Shown: one piece after another, positions 34,500-46,000 of the stretch
Position numbering within the stretch: position 1 is the stretch's first letter
Layout: every line of letters begins with the position of its first letter
Assembly: GCA_003586115.2 (NCBI GenBank)
Contig: QVOM02000119.1
Coordinates: 44,318,742 to 44,382,741 of the forward strand
Reading direction: 5' to 3'
Length of the DNA: 64,000 bases
Origin: Salvator merianae
Taxonomy: Eukaryota; Chordata; Lepidosauria; Squamata; Teiidae
The notes under the pieces: model-generated
Database searches by the model: none
What the model saw: only the letters and a program-made list of their open reading frames with translations
Told to the model about the DNA's origin: nothing
Translations under genes and position numbers: made by a program

Positions 34500-34810
34500 A
34501 TACAGGAAGTGTCCGGCCATTACCATGGCAACTGGCAGGCCTGCACAGGCTCAATCAGTTCATCACACTGGCTCAGATACCGTGAGCCCAGGTAAGTGCG
34601 GATGCACCTTACCGGAAACTGGATACCAGCTCCTGGTAAGGTTGTGGAGTACAAATTAGTGCTTCATAGGTAGTAGTGATCGGGAGTGGCTGTAGCCCAC
34701 TCCTGGCTGCTCAGGTCTCCGCAAGGTGCGGACACACTTGACTAGCAAGCGTTCTTGACGCTTGCTAGCAGCAAGTGCAAACAGGCCGCTTCTTCCTTAT
34801 GTTGATGTTG
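34500..34810. repeat. interspersed repeat, copy A of a pair
   Basis: Related to 43830-44125. Shared marks in order are ATTACCATGGCAACTGGCAG / ACTGCCGTGGCAACCGGCAG, GGTAAGGTTGTGGAG / GGCCAAGTTGTGGAG, TAGTGCTTCAT / TAGTGCTCCAT, a CTCCTGGC segment and GACGCTTGCTAGC / GACGCTTGTTAGC near the end. Probably a non-autonomous DNA transposon. Confidence 0.6.
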
Positions 34811-34976
34811 CAAAATAAATGTTTAACTAAAGGAACCTGAACCCTTTGGTTTCTAATATTGCTCATATATTCTACAATGCTGTTCTTTTTCTACAAGTCA
34901 TTCCCACATATAATGTCTGTTTGTTTTTCTTCTAGTAAGTGTTCTTGATTTTTATTTCAGTGGGACATATTCCTTC

Positions 34977-35756
34977 ATGGAAATCATGTCCTTCTTTGGT
35001 CCAGAAAAAGATAAGGAGAGGCTGCTCAGTGCTAGCCGCACACTGTATGATTGTGTCTACATGTTCATCTCTTCCACCAACACCATCTTCCGCATGCTCA
35101 ACCAGTTTCTTGGAACTGAATTTGCCATCCTAACAGTGAGAGAAAGCCTTAGTATCAAAGAGAACCTTCAGCTCCTGGGGAGTGCTCTGAAAGAGATGCA
35201 GGAGGCTGTGGAACTGAAGGATCAGGATATTCAGCAGATAGTCAGCTTTCCATTATATTCAAAGATTATACTGCCTTCTGCCTCCACTGACGACAAGATT
35301 AGGCTTGTAAGAGACATTTATGGCCAGTATAAGGGAGTTTTTACAAATCTGTGTGGCCCCATCTCTGTCGTCCTAATGAAGCATGGCAATCTCCCTGGCC
35401 AAGTAGATGCGGTTGTGCGAGAATTGCTGAACAATCCAGCGATATCTCTTCGGGTTGGTGACCTTCTCTTGACCCATGAAGAAATTGCTAAGGCACTTCC
35501 AGAACCTAATGCCACTTCATCTCAGAATAAGCCTTCAGGGACAGACAAGGTTCGTCTTCAATCTGTCCCTAGCATCTTCTCAATTACCAATTTCATGCGG
35601 GTATGTTTTCGGGGACAGACATCTAATGTCTTTGAATTAGCCGCAGACTGCTTGGAAGAAGCTGTTAAAATATTGCAACCAGCTTGTGAAAACTTCCAGA
35701 GAACTGTCAAGATGGCTGAAGACTATGTCACATTGATTATTGACAAGCTGCAGTGA
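34977..35756 (+). CDS. C12orf60: C12orf60-like protein, function unknown
   Basis: Single coding exon for up to 259 residues. KDKERLL, the STNTIFRMLNQF helix and KEMQEAVELKDQDIQ follow the human C12orf60 N-terminus in order, as I recall it. The remainder is helical and without membrane segment, signal peptide or catalytic motif; SITNFM and a helical SNVFELAADCLEEAVK segment lie in the last quarter. No TM segment argues against the related neighbour SMCO3. An acceptor (TTTTTATTTCAG) ends at 34960, so a 5'UTR exon lies upstream, probably in the CpG block near 26.5 kb. A second Met at 34986 has A at -3 and gives MSFF, matching the human MSS- start better; it may be the real start (256 residues). 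The family has no known role. Confidence 0.87.
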   Translation: MEIMSFFGPEKDKERLLSASRTLYDCVYMFISSTNTIFRMLNQFLGTEFAILTVRESLSIKENLQLLGSALKEMQEAVELKDQDIQQIVSFPLYSKIILPSASTDDKIRLVRDIYGQYKGVFTNLCGPISVVLMKHGNLPGQVDAVVRELLNNPAISLRVGDLLLTHEEIAKALPEPNATSSQNKPSGTDKVRLQSVPSIFSITNFMRVCFRGQTSNVFELAADCLEEAVKILQPACENFQRTVKMAEDYVTLIIDKLQ

Positions 35757-35822
35757 ACACCTGGTCATTGCTTGCCTGTCAGAAACATGTTTTGGTTTAC
35801 ACAGCATGGAAGCTGAATAAGT

Positions 35823-35828
35823 AATAAA
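35823..35828 (+). terminator. C12orf60: C12orf60 poly(A) signal
   Basis: AATAAA 67 bases after the stop codon, within a GTAATAAAAAG context. It predicts a short 3' UTR ending near 35845. Confidence 0.7.
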
Positions 35829-36519
35829 AAGAAAACTTCCAATTGCAGCATCTGAATTTCCTTCGACATCCTTTAAGGTGTAGTAAACTTTGCAGAGTCC
35901 TGTAAGAAATCTGAATAAGACATTCTTGATTCTATTACATAAAGGTGCAGATAATAAAACAGAAAACTGTGCTGCTGGGGAACACGGGAAGTATTTTTTA
36001 AAAAGAAGATATGTGTACGTGTGTGTGTTTTATATTTCTGTATATTTTTCTCTAGCACCACAGGTGTCAGCAAAAATAAAATGTAGGAATGTACGTGTAT
36101 CAGGGGTTTGCAAAACAGCCAGCCTCTTCAGACAGCTCCTCATCTGGGTGGTTGAAAATTTTTCAGTATGGTGATCAATTTTCTTAACAAAGGCCTTCAC
36201 ATCACCTTTTTAGACTAGATGGAACAGCATACAGCCTGTGTTTTCATATTTATTGCTCCCCCCCCCATTTGTCAGTCTATGTATGGGTGTCTCTGAAAAC
36301 AAAGGCAAAAGTCAGCCATATATTACAGTTGTGGTTGGCATCCTTCTGTCTCAAAAGACTACAGAAGGAGCCTGGGCATGAAGGCATGGAAATTCTGGGT
36401 TGCCTGGGCATCAGAGTAACCTTGCCAGTGTGATCCAAAGTGTTGGCTGTGGGAGCTGCCAGAAAGATGATGTGTGGTTCATCTTGCCATCTTATCGCTT
36501 TGCTCCAGATTTTCTGTCA

Positions 36520-36690
36520 AGGTTTACTCCTTTAGTTTTTCCCAAGGCCCTCACAAGGCAGTGAGGCTATTTTACCCATAGCTGGGAAGAACCAGTGAGC
36601 ATCCTTGGCAGAAAAGGGATTTGAACTTAGGAACTTTTGGGTTCTAGTCTAGTGCTTTTAACTACTGCACTGCTACAAGGCCTAAAAATA
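36520..36690 (-). mobile_element. possible MIR-like tRNA SINE
   Basis: On the minus strand GTAGCAGTGCAGTAGTTAAA, GCACTAGAC and AAGTTCAAATCCC (a B-box match) resemble a tRNA-headed SINE followed by a MIR-like TTCTGCCAAGGATG stretch. Boundaries are approximate. Confidence 0.4.
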
Positions 36691-38730
36691 ACCCCTAGAA
36701 TAGTGACAACCGGGATTCATTTAAACTTATCATGATATATTCTGGCTGTATGTACCTCAGGCCATTTTATTGTTTTCAGCTCTCTAGAAAATCAGGAAAT
36801 CAACATGGTATTTCTAAAAGGAAGAGGACTTTGAGAGATGATTCTGTCACATTTCCTGCAGATTTCCGTTTAAATGTAACAGGATTATGTGCTTATGTTT
36901 TGTGCATTTGGGCAGAACAAAAATCCCTACGGACAAAAAAATGTGTGCATAGAAAGAAGCTGCTAAAAATCAGGTGGATTAAAAAAAAATGAATTCTTTG
37001 GTTTGTCCTTCCCTAGAATACATGCATTGGAATAGTACAACCGATTATACAATTATAAACGTTCAGATCATTTTAAAAGAAAGCATGTAGCAGATATTTT
37101 ATTACAAAGATAAGAGAATTCACTAGATCATATTATGAATGCACCCCAAGTAAAGTAATATGGATTGCTTCTCTCTATCTTCCGTTATGATAACAGTCTT
37201 TGGCAGTCTGTCTCTGGCACAAATGTTGATAGATGTGGCCATCACAATCCAGAGTTGCGGTTTGTTGCAGTCTATGGACTCATGCTTTCCACCCAAAGAA
37301 TTATATGTTAGGGGATTTTGACTAAAGCACAGTAACCTTTCTGGGTTTTTTGTTTAAGGAGTTGCTTTTAGGTAAGAGCTGAAAGTCATTAAGAGATACC
37401 AGGGTGAGAGTCTAGCTTGTGCCCAGATGTGCTCACTAAAATTTAGAGACAAGTGTGTTGCACCGATGACCAGTAATGATAGGCTGGGATCATAAAGATA
37501 TCTTTCAGCATAGTCATAACAGGCAGAGTTCTAGTGCCCATCTACACTGGCTCCTGGAAGCAACCCTCCCTTTTATAGGTTATTTTATTACTGCACTATT
37601 TGTTACTGGCTATGTAATGCATGTACTTGTTAGCAATGTAGATGATGCAAAAGTAGAACCACTTCAAAGAGCCAGTATAGGACAGGCCCTTAGTTTTGGG
37701 TAAAATCAGTTAATAAAAAGAGGACATAGAAACCTGAAGGTGATCTTCTTTTTAGTCCTTCTTCAATTACTTTGATATGTATTTACTCTGGGCCCTGAAG
37801 TGGATCATTCTTATGACGTGGGAGGATGTGTCAGTTACCAGTGGTGGCTTAGCTTCGAAGATCCTGAAAGAAAAGGGTTAACCTGTCCCATTCTGAGCTT
37901 GATTTGGAGACTGAAATGGGTTTGGGTGTCCTAATGGATGACCTTTACTAAAAGAGGGATGAGAAGTGTAACTTCTGTATTTTACTCAGTCTTTTGGCAG
38001 CATTTGATACTATTGGCCATAATGTCTATTCCTACCTGCAAGCTATTTTTTTAAAGGGTGGCATAGGGAGATTGACTTCCCAGCAGTTACTTTCTGGGGT
38101 GTTGAGGGTTTCCACTATGACCCCAGTGTTCTTTTAACATCCATAATTTTATTTTATGGTAACTGCCATTCGTCAAACAAGCAAAAATAAGTCAAAACAG
38201 ATATGAAACCAGTAGTGACTGTCATTGGAAAGGCTGGAAAACATTTGGACTGGTTGACACTTACCGGATTGGGATTGTCTACACAGACGATTCCAGGCTG
38301 GTCAAGATCAAGGTAGGTTGGGGCCATTCACATTTTGCGTGATGGAACATCCCCATTCTGTTTCAGCAGCATGCAAAATGCGAATGGCTGGAATGGATTG
38401 CCATTGCAGAGTCCAAGCCTCAGGTATGGACTCTGCAGGGTAATCAAGAAACTTCAAAGGTCTGCCCAGTCCATGTCCCCTTGCCACACAGTACCTAGAA
38501 GAGGTGCAAAGACACCATTCCTGGGCTGTTCTCCATGCTTCAGGTAAGCCTGTGGACAATTTTTAAGTTGTCCCCAGCAGGAACAACCTGGGGAGGTCTC
38601 AGACAGCTTCTAGACTGCTGCACCAGGTGAGCGCGAGATGTTCCTGCAGGTAAGCGTGGAAAGGGCCAAAATCAGCAGTATGTAGATGATGTCCAGCTCT
38701 GCCTTTGCCTGGAGTAAAGCCTGCGTACTA
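36691..38730. other. intergenic, no gene seen
   Basis: No exon recognised. Near 38320-38667 a GGCCATTCACATTTTGCG end and a GGAAAGGGCC end in opposite orientation suggest one more MITE of the family seen at 44233, without clear target duplication. Confidence 0.4.
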
Positions 38731-39431
38731 CGGGTGTGCACGAAGCTTCGTGCCGTTCGATTTTCATTCGAATTTCATGATTTCGTTCCCTTCGCATCGA
38801 ATGCGAAGGGCAACAGAAATCACGAAATTTGAATTGCGAAGATCCCTCAATTTTCGCTGCATTTCAGGACCTTCGCAATTTGCCACTGTCTCATCCCCCT
38901 AGTCTGTCAGCGCGTGCGCTGACAGAGTAGGGTGAATCAGGCAGCCAGCGAGCGGAAGAGGAGAAAACGAGAAGGGAGGGATTCCCTTCCTGTTGATTTT
39001 TCCTCTCTTCCAATCGCTGTCTCACCCCCCCCAGGCTGTCAGCGCGGGCGCTGACAGAGTAGGGTGAATCAGGCAGCGACCGGGAGAGGAGGAAGGAAAC
39101 TCAACGTGAAGGGAGGGATTCCCTTCGTGTTGATTTCCCTCCCTTCTCTCCCACTCGCTGTCTCTCATTCCCCCTAGTCTGTCAGTCGCACGCACACACT
39201 GACAGACTGGGGGGGGGAGAATGAAAGAGAGGCGAGCGCCATTGGAAACAGAGAAATCAAGGCGAAGGATCTTTCCTTCACCTTGATTTCTCTGCTTCCG
39301 GTCGCGGCGAAAATTTTTGCCGCGAAGATGAAGGGCTTCATTTTCACACATATTTTTTCGTGCGAAAACGAAGCCCCGTAGCTTCGCAGGAATGCGAAGC
39401 AAAAGGGGGAAAAGTGCCTTCGTGCACACCC
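38731..39431. mobile_element. 700-bp palindromic non-autonomous transposon
   Basis: The ends GGGTGTGCACGAAG and CTTCGTGCACACCC are inverted copies flanked by CTA on both sides (38728-38730 and 39432-39434). Inside, a CTGTCTCA(C/T)-CCCC-CTGTCAG block recurs at 38886, 39017 and 39159, and each is paired with an inverted copy (CTGACAG...GGGTGAATCAGGCAG). AAGGGAGGGATTCCCTT occurs twice. The frames on either strand follow from the palindromes and are not genes. Confidence 0.85.
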
Positions 39432-39839
39432 CTACTGCATACAGCTCCGAGTCAGATGAGCATCAAAAAGCAAAGATGAAGCCTGCCAAGACAATGACCC
39501 TGGGGAAATCTAGATGAATAAAGTGACCTGGGATGAGTCACGTTCAAACGCTAAGGGGTCAAATGACGCACATGGCCATCCAAGTGTAATTCTGGGTTAG
39601 GCAGCTTCTTTCTAAGCCTCATTTTTGAATGTCGTAGCTTAGCTCTTAACATTTAAAATAACAAAACTAATATGACAATTTGATCAATCTGAAATAAGCA
39701 CAGAACAGACATATTAGAGACTTGGAAAGTGAATCATGCCAGAAATGGACTCAGAGCTTCGTCTCTGTTCACATAACTTCCCCTTCACATTCAGAAGGTG
39801 ATTTACTCATATGCAGAATTACTTCATATGCCTCTGTAG

Positions 39840-40130
39840 CTGTGTATTTAACTTTTTTTTTTAATTTGGTAATAAAAATATAATAATGCTAAATACGTAT
39901 CTAAAATCAGTTAAAATGTGAATAACTATATACACATAATTAAAGATAATTACAATTAGTTGGTGAATATGTAATAAACCGATACACAATAAATATGTGA
40001 ATTAAAATACTTTACAAATTATATATGTAATTTCAATATTTAGCCAGCTGTCTCCCTAAATATATGTTCTAAAGAAGAGATAATAATATGATGCCATATC
40101 TCAATAAATGTATCTAACTTGCAAAAAAAA
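39840..40130. other. strongly A+T-rich stretch
   Basis: Mostly A/T with many ATAATAA-like words and two homopolymer runs. No gene or repeat identity seen. Confidence 0.5.
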
Positions 40131-40194
40131 AAAAGATGATTCAGCTTATCAGTTGGGCATGTAAGGAACAGCAGCTCTCATAGTAACTGCAGGC

Positions 40195-40512
40195 AAAACA
40201 GAAAGTCCCTAAAGGCCATTTGCAGGGTATCAAGAACAGGTGCAGATTTTGCCCTTGTGTTCTGCTTGAGAACAGGGCTGCCAACTTTGGCTAAAAATCA
40301 GTCAAATATAAGATACACTTGGCTTTTTCTTTTTCTTTTTTCTTTCTGGCTTTTTATATGGCTAAGCCAAAAAAAGCCATTTTTTTTTGTAATTTGGCTG
40401 ATTATCTGGCAGTCTTGCTTGAGAATGCCCAGAAGTAATTGTTGGACCACTGTGTGAGCCAGGATGCTGGACTAGATGGGCTGTGACCTGATCCAGCAGG
40501 GCTCCTCTTATT
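40195..40512 (+). repeat. squamate interspersed repeat, copy 2 (interrupted)
   Basis: Matches 32320-32485: CTAAAGGCCATTTGCAGRGT, then GCCCTTGTSTTCTRCTTGAG, and after the insertion GTGTGAG(A/C)CAGGATGCTGG and CTGATCCAGCAGGG. It is split by a 143-bp insertion at 40273. Confidence 0.75.
40273..40415. mobile_element. 143-bp MITE inserted in an older repeat
   Basis: Starts CAGGGCTGCCAACTTTGGC and ends TCTGGCAGTCT. TGCTTGAGAA stands on both sides (40263-40272 and 40416-40425) as a 10-bp target duplication. Copy 1 of the host repeat at 32374 shows the empty site, so the borders are well fixed. A related copy lies at 11811. Confidence 0.75.
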
Positions 40513-41869
40513 TTTTATACCCCAGACATCTCTCCCAGTCCCCCCCCCCCCAATTAATGGCAGACCACTTCCACAAGTGCCAATAAAACTTCATGGATGT
40601 GCCCACATAGTCACCAATGCAGGATCTTCACAGTGCCATAATAGCAGCAGGATGAAGCCCAGAGGATATGGGTATCACACAGTCCATCACCCACTAGGCT
40701 AATGTCCCATCATGAAGGGCTGGAAAGCATCAGAAGTGCTTTTCCCACAGAAAAAAACCTGCCACCACCACCTTGCAGACCTTCCTTGAAGTGACAGGAT
40801 CCACAATCATGTAGATCCTGCCCTAGAGTCAACCCCAACTTGATGGTACCAAAGAACAAGAGCCTTGCTGAACTAAGTAACCATAAATTTGACTCATGGT
40901 GTGTAGGGTATTTCTATGTCTGATATAATCCTATAATCTTTTGGGGATAGAAAGGATGTCAGATGAAATGATAGATTTCTTTTAGACCCTAGCAAAAGGT
41001 CAAGCCATGGGGGAAAACACAGATATAAAGCCTGGAAGTACATTCCAATTATTTTCCAAGCTCATAAAATAGCTTTAATTCTAAATCTGAAATTATATTT
41101 AGGTGTCTCTACTTCATTAAATACAATCACCATGTGATGGCAGCAGCAGAACAATAATAATGAGGAAGTAAAAAGAGTGATGTTTTGTTTTGTTTTAAGC
41201 ATCTTTCTTCTCAGAGATAAAACTATTTGGGAAGTAGCTTCATGTCCTAGTCATGAGAGGACAAAAACATGCAAAATGAGTATTGACCTAGGCAATGTCA
41301 CTTTTGGAGGACTGTTTTTTTAAATCAATTTACTTGAATGCCAAAACAAAAAAACCCACAAAAGTGCCCTTCTTGTAGCCCAGTCAGCTATTGCTTCAGT
41401 GGCCTTTTATTGTATTCCTAGTGGGGTTATCATCCCTCAAGTCTATTTGGATACATGACAGAATCTCTGAAGGAAAAACAAATTGCAGAGCTCAAACATA
41501 ACTTACATACAATGCTTTAACTCTTGAATAATTTGACTTCGCTCTCATAATATCATCATCTAGCAAATCTGACTTAGCACATGACAACCACCCAGGGTCA
41601 TAGAAGTTGAAGGTCAATATTTTAATGGTATTAGGGCAGCAAAGAGAAACAAATTAACACAGACAGTGACTCCATCCACATGTGCCCCTCTTTGAGACCG
41701 GATAGAGCCTCCTTGAAAGAAAGTTTCTGCAAGGATGAGAAGGCTACTAGCAAACAGACAGAGCTCCTAGGCAGAACCTCATGCCTGCTCCAATATCTGT
41801 AAGAGCAAAACTCCACTCTCACAGACAGTGGACCTACCTGCATGAACCCTTAATACAGATTAAGGGTCC

Positions 41870-42300
41870 ATGGAGTACATTCTGGCCTCATAGATCTGCA
41901 CGTAAGTGTGGATTTGTGAGACCACACACTCCCACCTGTCTGTTCCATCTGCACTAGACAGAATGTGATCCAGATTAAGGAGATCTTAATCCGGATTACT
42001 GATAGACCACCAGGGGGTGCCTTTCAGTGGCGTACCATAGCATGCCACCAAAAAGCCCAAGAGGCCCCAAAGCTAGGATTGTTTTGTTCCTAGTCCTTGG
42101 AGGCATGGGGGTGCAGCCGTGAAGCTCATGTGAGTTTTGAGGCTGCAGCATGGGCTGATCCAGATCAGTGCTGTTAGTGCAGATGACACTGATCCTGCCC
42201 ATGCCTTCCCATGGTGGGGATACATGGGCCAAGCTATTTCAGACCCACTAATCCTGACCAAGCTCAGGTAAGTGCAGAAAGAACCAGCGTTTCCACTCAG
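41870..42300. mobile_element. MITE-family member with central hairpin
   Basis: Centre: CCCCAAAGCTAGGA...TCCTAGTCCTTGGAGG, an inverted pair shared with the elements at 61466 and 63300. The right end reads AGGTAAGTGCAGAAAGAACC. The left border is not clear. Confidence 0.5.
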
Positions 42301-43002
42301 CCCTGCCAGGGTAAACCAGACGTGTACCTGGAAGGCAGCCCAATCTTATGGAGTAAGAGTCAGTATGGGGCTGGAGAGGCATCCAAATACTGTGCCTCCA
42401 TGCTGATTCTGCTGACTTCTCCAAGGATTAATGGTAAGTCACTTCCCCAGGTGGAAAGGGCAGGAAGCCAGTATGTTGAGTGTGCCAGCATTTGTCCACC
42501 CATCCCTTGTTGACATCTGGTCAATTTGTTAGGTTCATGTAAATGGTGGCAGTGTTTAGGATACATTCAGGGGGGAATATTATTTTGTCATTTCCCTAAA
42601 TTCTCCTTTGCATACCAATGTTTGAACTGAAAAAAAATCACAAAACGTCTCTGCAACTTAGTTGACAAAGAGTGCTTCGAGCTATCCACAATGAAAATTA
42701 CAATCAAAGGTGACCATGAATCATCATTTAGCTTAGTAGAGCCTTTCCTTAGTCCTTCTATCCATGCTCACACACCTTTTCATTAAACGTCAATTATCCT
42801 CCAACACCAGTTTCTCAGCCTTGATACATCCTTGCCCAGAAAGTGGAAAATTTGCTGTTAGAATCTCACTAGTGAAATGAGACTGACCTAATATCATTTT
42901 GTTTGTAATACCCACACTGCACCCTACCCCACCCTCTACATCCCAGTTGCTTTTGTCCACTCCTGAGTGTCTCAGCTAGGTGAGAACAGGAGGTGTTGAC
43001 CT

Positions 43003-46000
43003 TCAAAACCTTCCAAAGAAATGGCGATATGCTGCATGGAATCCCACCAGTTCAGAGTAGTAGTCACAGGGTGCATAGTTTTCACACTGCTCTTTCTTCA
43101 TTTCCATTGGCGATTTGAACGCTTCATAGTACCTGAAGAAGAGATAAAGTTACACATGGAAGCTTGCTAGGTCTTTAATGCATTTCCTATGCCAGCTAAT
43201 TCAGTGAGGTTCAAGGAGCATTTTGTGATCAATTTTCTGAGCTGTCCAAAAGACCAGTTCAGCACAACGTAGAGCATTTCAGTACCCCAAACTGTCAGGG
43301 AGCAATTGAGTGAACTTAGCAGTGTCTGTGTTATTCTTATATCCATTAGTGAATTCCACTGAAGGTCTAGGGACACATTATTCACATAATTATCTAGTGA
43401 TGCCTTAACAGCTGTTTCCTAAAAAGAATGATCAATTTTGTAGAAGACAGCTTAATTCTCTCTCTGCCTAGTATTATACTGTTATAAAGCACTCTTAGAT
43501 CCAACTCAGCATCTGGTGACTATATAATCTTTATGAAAAAAATATGGAAATGGTTTGCTGTTATTTCTTTTCAGGAAGTTTCTAACATCTTAGGCTAGCC
43601 TACACAGCCTGATGGGATTTCCTGATGGTCTCCCATCTAAGTACAAATCAGATTGAATCATTCTGGGCATTTTCACACTTGACACATTAGAATGGGATAG
43701 TTATCCCACTCTAATGTGGAATTGACCATGCACCACGGGCACCATCCACACTGCATGGCCCTATACTTGATTGCAAGCATGATACCAGCATTTCTACTGT
43801 GAATGCTAGTATCCTGTGCCTGATCTTCACCATGACAGCATCCAGGGAGCATCCAGCCACTGCCGTGGCAACCGGCAGCATTGCAGATCACGCAGGCTCA
43901 GCCACTGTGTGCTGCACAGCCATGCATTCACACCTGGAAATGGGTGCAAATGCACTTGACCGGGAGCAGGATAGCTGCTCCCGGCCAAGTTGTGGAGCAG
44001 AATTTAGTGCTCCATAGCTATCTGTGACTGGGAGCAGCTGTAGGCAGCTCCTGGCCATGTGGGCCTCCACACAGTGTGGATGAACTTAGCTAGTGAGCTT
44101 CCCTGACGCTTGTTAGCGTAACATGTGAGAAGGCTTCTGTTTGCAAAAAAATCCTCAAGCCAAATTTGCTGTTCCTTTTTAGAAACAGCTGTTAAACCTT
44201 CAAGGCTGATTTAGATGTTGCATTACCCATATGGGCCCTTTCTACACTTGGACTTATTCCAGATTATATCTCAGAATAGGGACCTGCCATCTGCATGCTA
44301 GTGGAGACTATGGTAGGCCCTGCCCAAGACTTGTCATAGTTTGCACTAGCATGTGGATAGCAGGTCCCTAATCCGGGATATAATCCACAACAAGGCCAAG
44401 TGCAGAAAGGGCCATGGAGACCAACCTATCCTGAAAGCTTTGAGCAAATAAAAATGGAAATCAGCAATACTGAAATAAAAAAGAACAGAGACAAGCAGAG
44501 TTCAAGAGCAGAATGATTGGCAGATCTTTTTACTCCCACCAAAATGCATCTTTCTGTACCATATGTGAGGGAGAAGGGAGTTAGAGAAATAAAAATTTCC
44601 ATGGAAGACCAAGGCTACGTCCACACCAGCTGAACCAAGGGTCATGGCGTTGGTATGCTGGTGATGCCCGGCACATGCAGTGAGCCTTCAAGGGAGGATG
44701 AGCACTTTAGAAGGGGCCCTCCCCAAAGAGTGGGAAGAAAGATCTGCGAGCACTGGCTGCTCTCCTGTGCTCACAAAACTGCCATAAGGACGGACAACAG
44801 GTGCAAGCAGCGAACCTCTGCTGCTTCCCACAGGGCCCTATTCTGGGATGTGCAGAAAATGGCTGACTTCTGAGGTCATTTCCTGTACACCCCAAAATAT
44901 GCTGCAACTTTGAAACCAGGGACCTTTCATTCCCCTGCATCAAACTTTGTCAGCAAATAAGGTGCACACCCCATCTCTGGGACTGAAGCAAACACTCTGG
45001 CTCAGCCAGTGCTGCTAAAGCCCATCATGGGGGGATGCAGCCTTAGAGTAATGGTCCAAATGGTGGTCGTAGGGAGACTCAGGTGACTTCAGGAGTCAAG
45101 GAGAAGAGCACTGAAAGTTATGGAAAAGTCAAAGAAGGGGCATGCAATGAGTGCTAAGCAGAGGAAAGAAACAAAGGGGGGGGGGGAAATAACCGGTTTT
45201 GTGCTTCACACTGGAATGCCTGCAGGCAGATCATAGAGGACAGTGCAAGCTCAGCCCATGGACGGCTGAATGCCCTGCCAACCAGCCACTGCCCCACCAT
45301 GTAAATTTTGCTGGTCAACTCTGGGGTCCGCCCAAGCATTCATTATTAACTACATCATTGTAAAAGGGCCTTACCTCTCATAGTAAGCTCTTTTCTGCCT
45401 CCTAACAAAGCTGTTAGCAGTTTCCTGGTTTATCTTAATCCCTGCCATGAACAAAAAAATATTATTAGTTTTTGTGAAACTAAGATCTAAGCCAAATGCA
45501 GCACATGGGATTTGGAAAGGACAACTAAAGTACTGATCTGTTCCATGAGGCTGGGCAGAGCAGAACAACTATGTTACCTCACTCCTGTCAAGAAATAGAA
45601 TATCCAAAGTTCGACAAGGTATTTTAACACCTTTGATGAAAAAGTAAGAACTTCAGTCTTATTGCTTGCTTGAATTCTATGAAGCGAGCACACTCATAAC
45701 TTGCTACATTTTCAAGACATCCAAATTCCACTGACTAAGTTGGCTATCACTCTTTTCCAAACAGTAGGGCTTTGAACAGCCATTTATTGTACAAATACCA
45801 TATTGTATCCATACAGGGTCAAACCCCCATAATTATTTTGTAATTGTACCTGATTTGTCAGACATGATCACAGCGCTCCTGAAACAGTTCCAGAATATAG
45901 ATCCAATTTACTGGGTTATCGTTAGTCTGGTAAAATTAACTATTGTAGTGCAATATCCTGTTATTCTTTCATTGCAGTTCTGTCTGATTGCGCGAGAAAT

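Noticed and set aside
39022..39429. 135-codon minus-strand frame
   Set aside because: Open reading results from the palindromic G+C-rich transposon; no recognisable domain.
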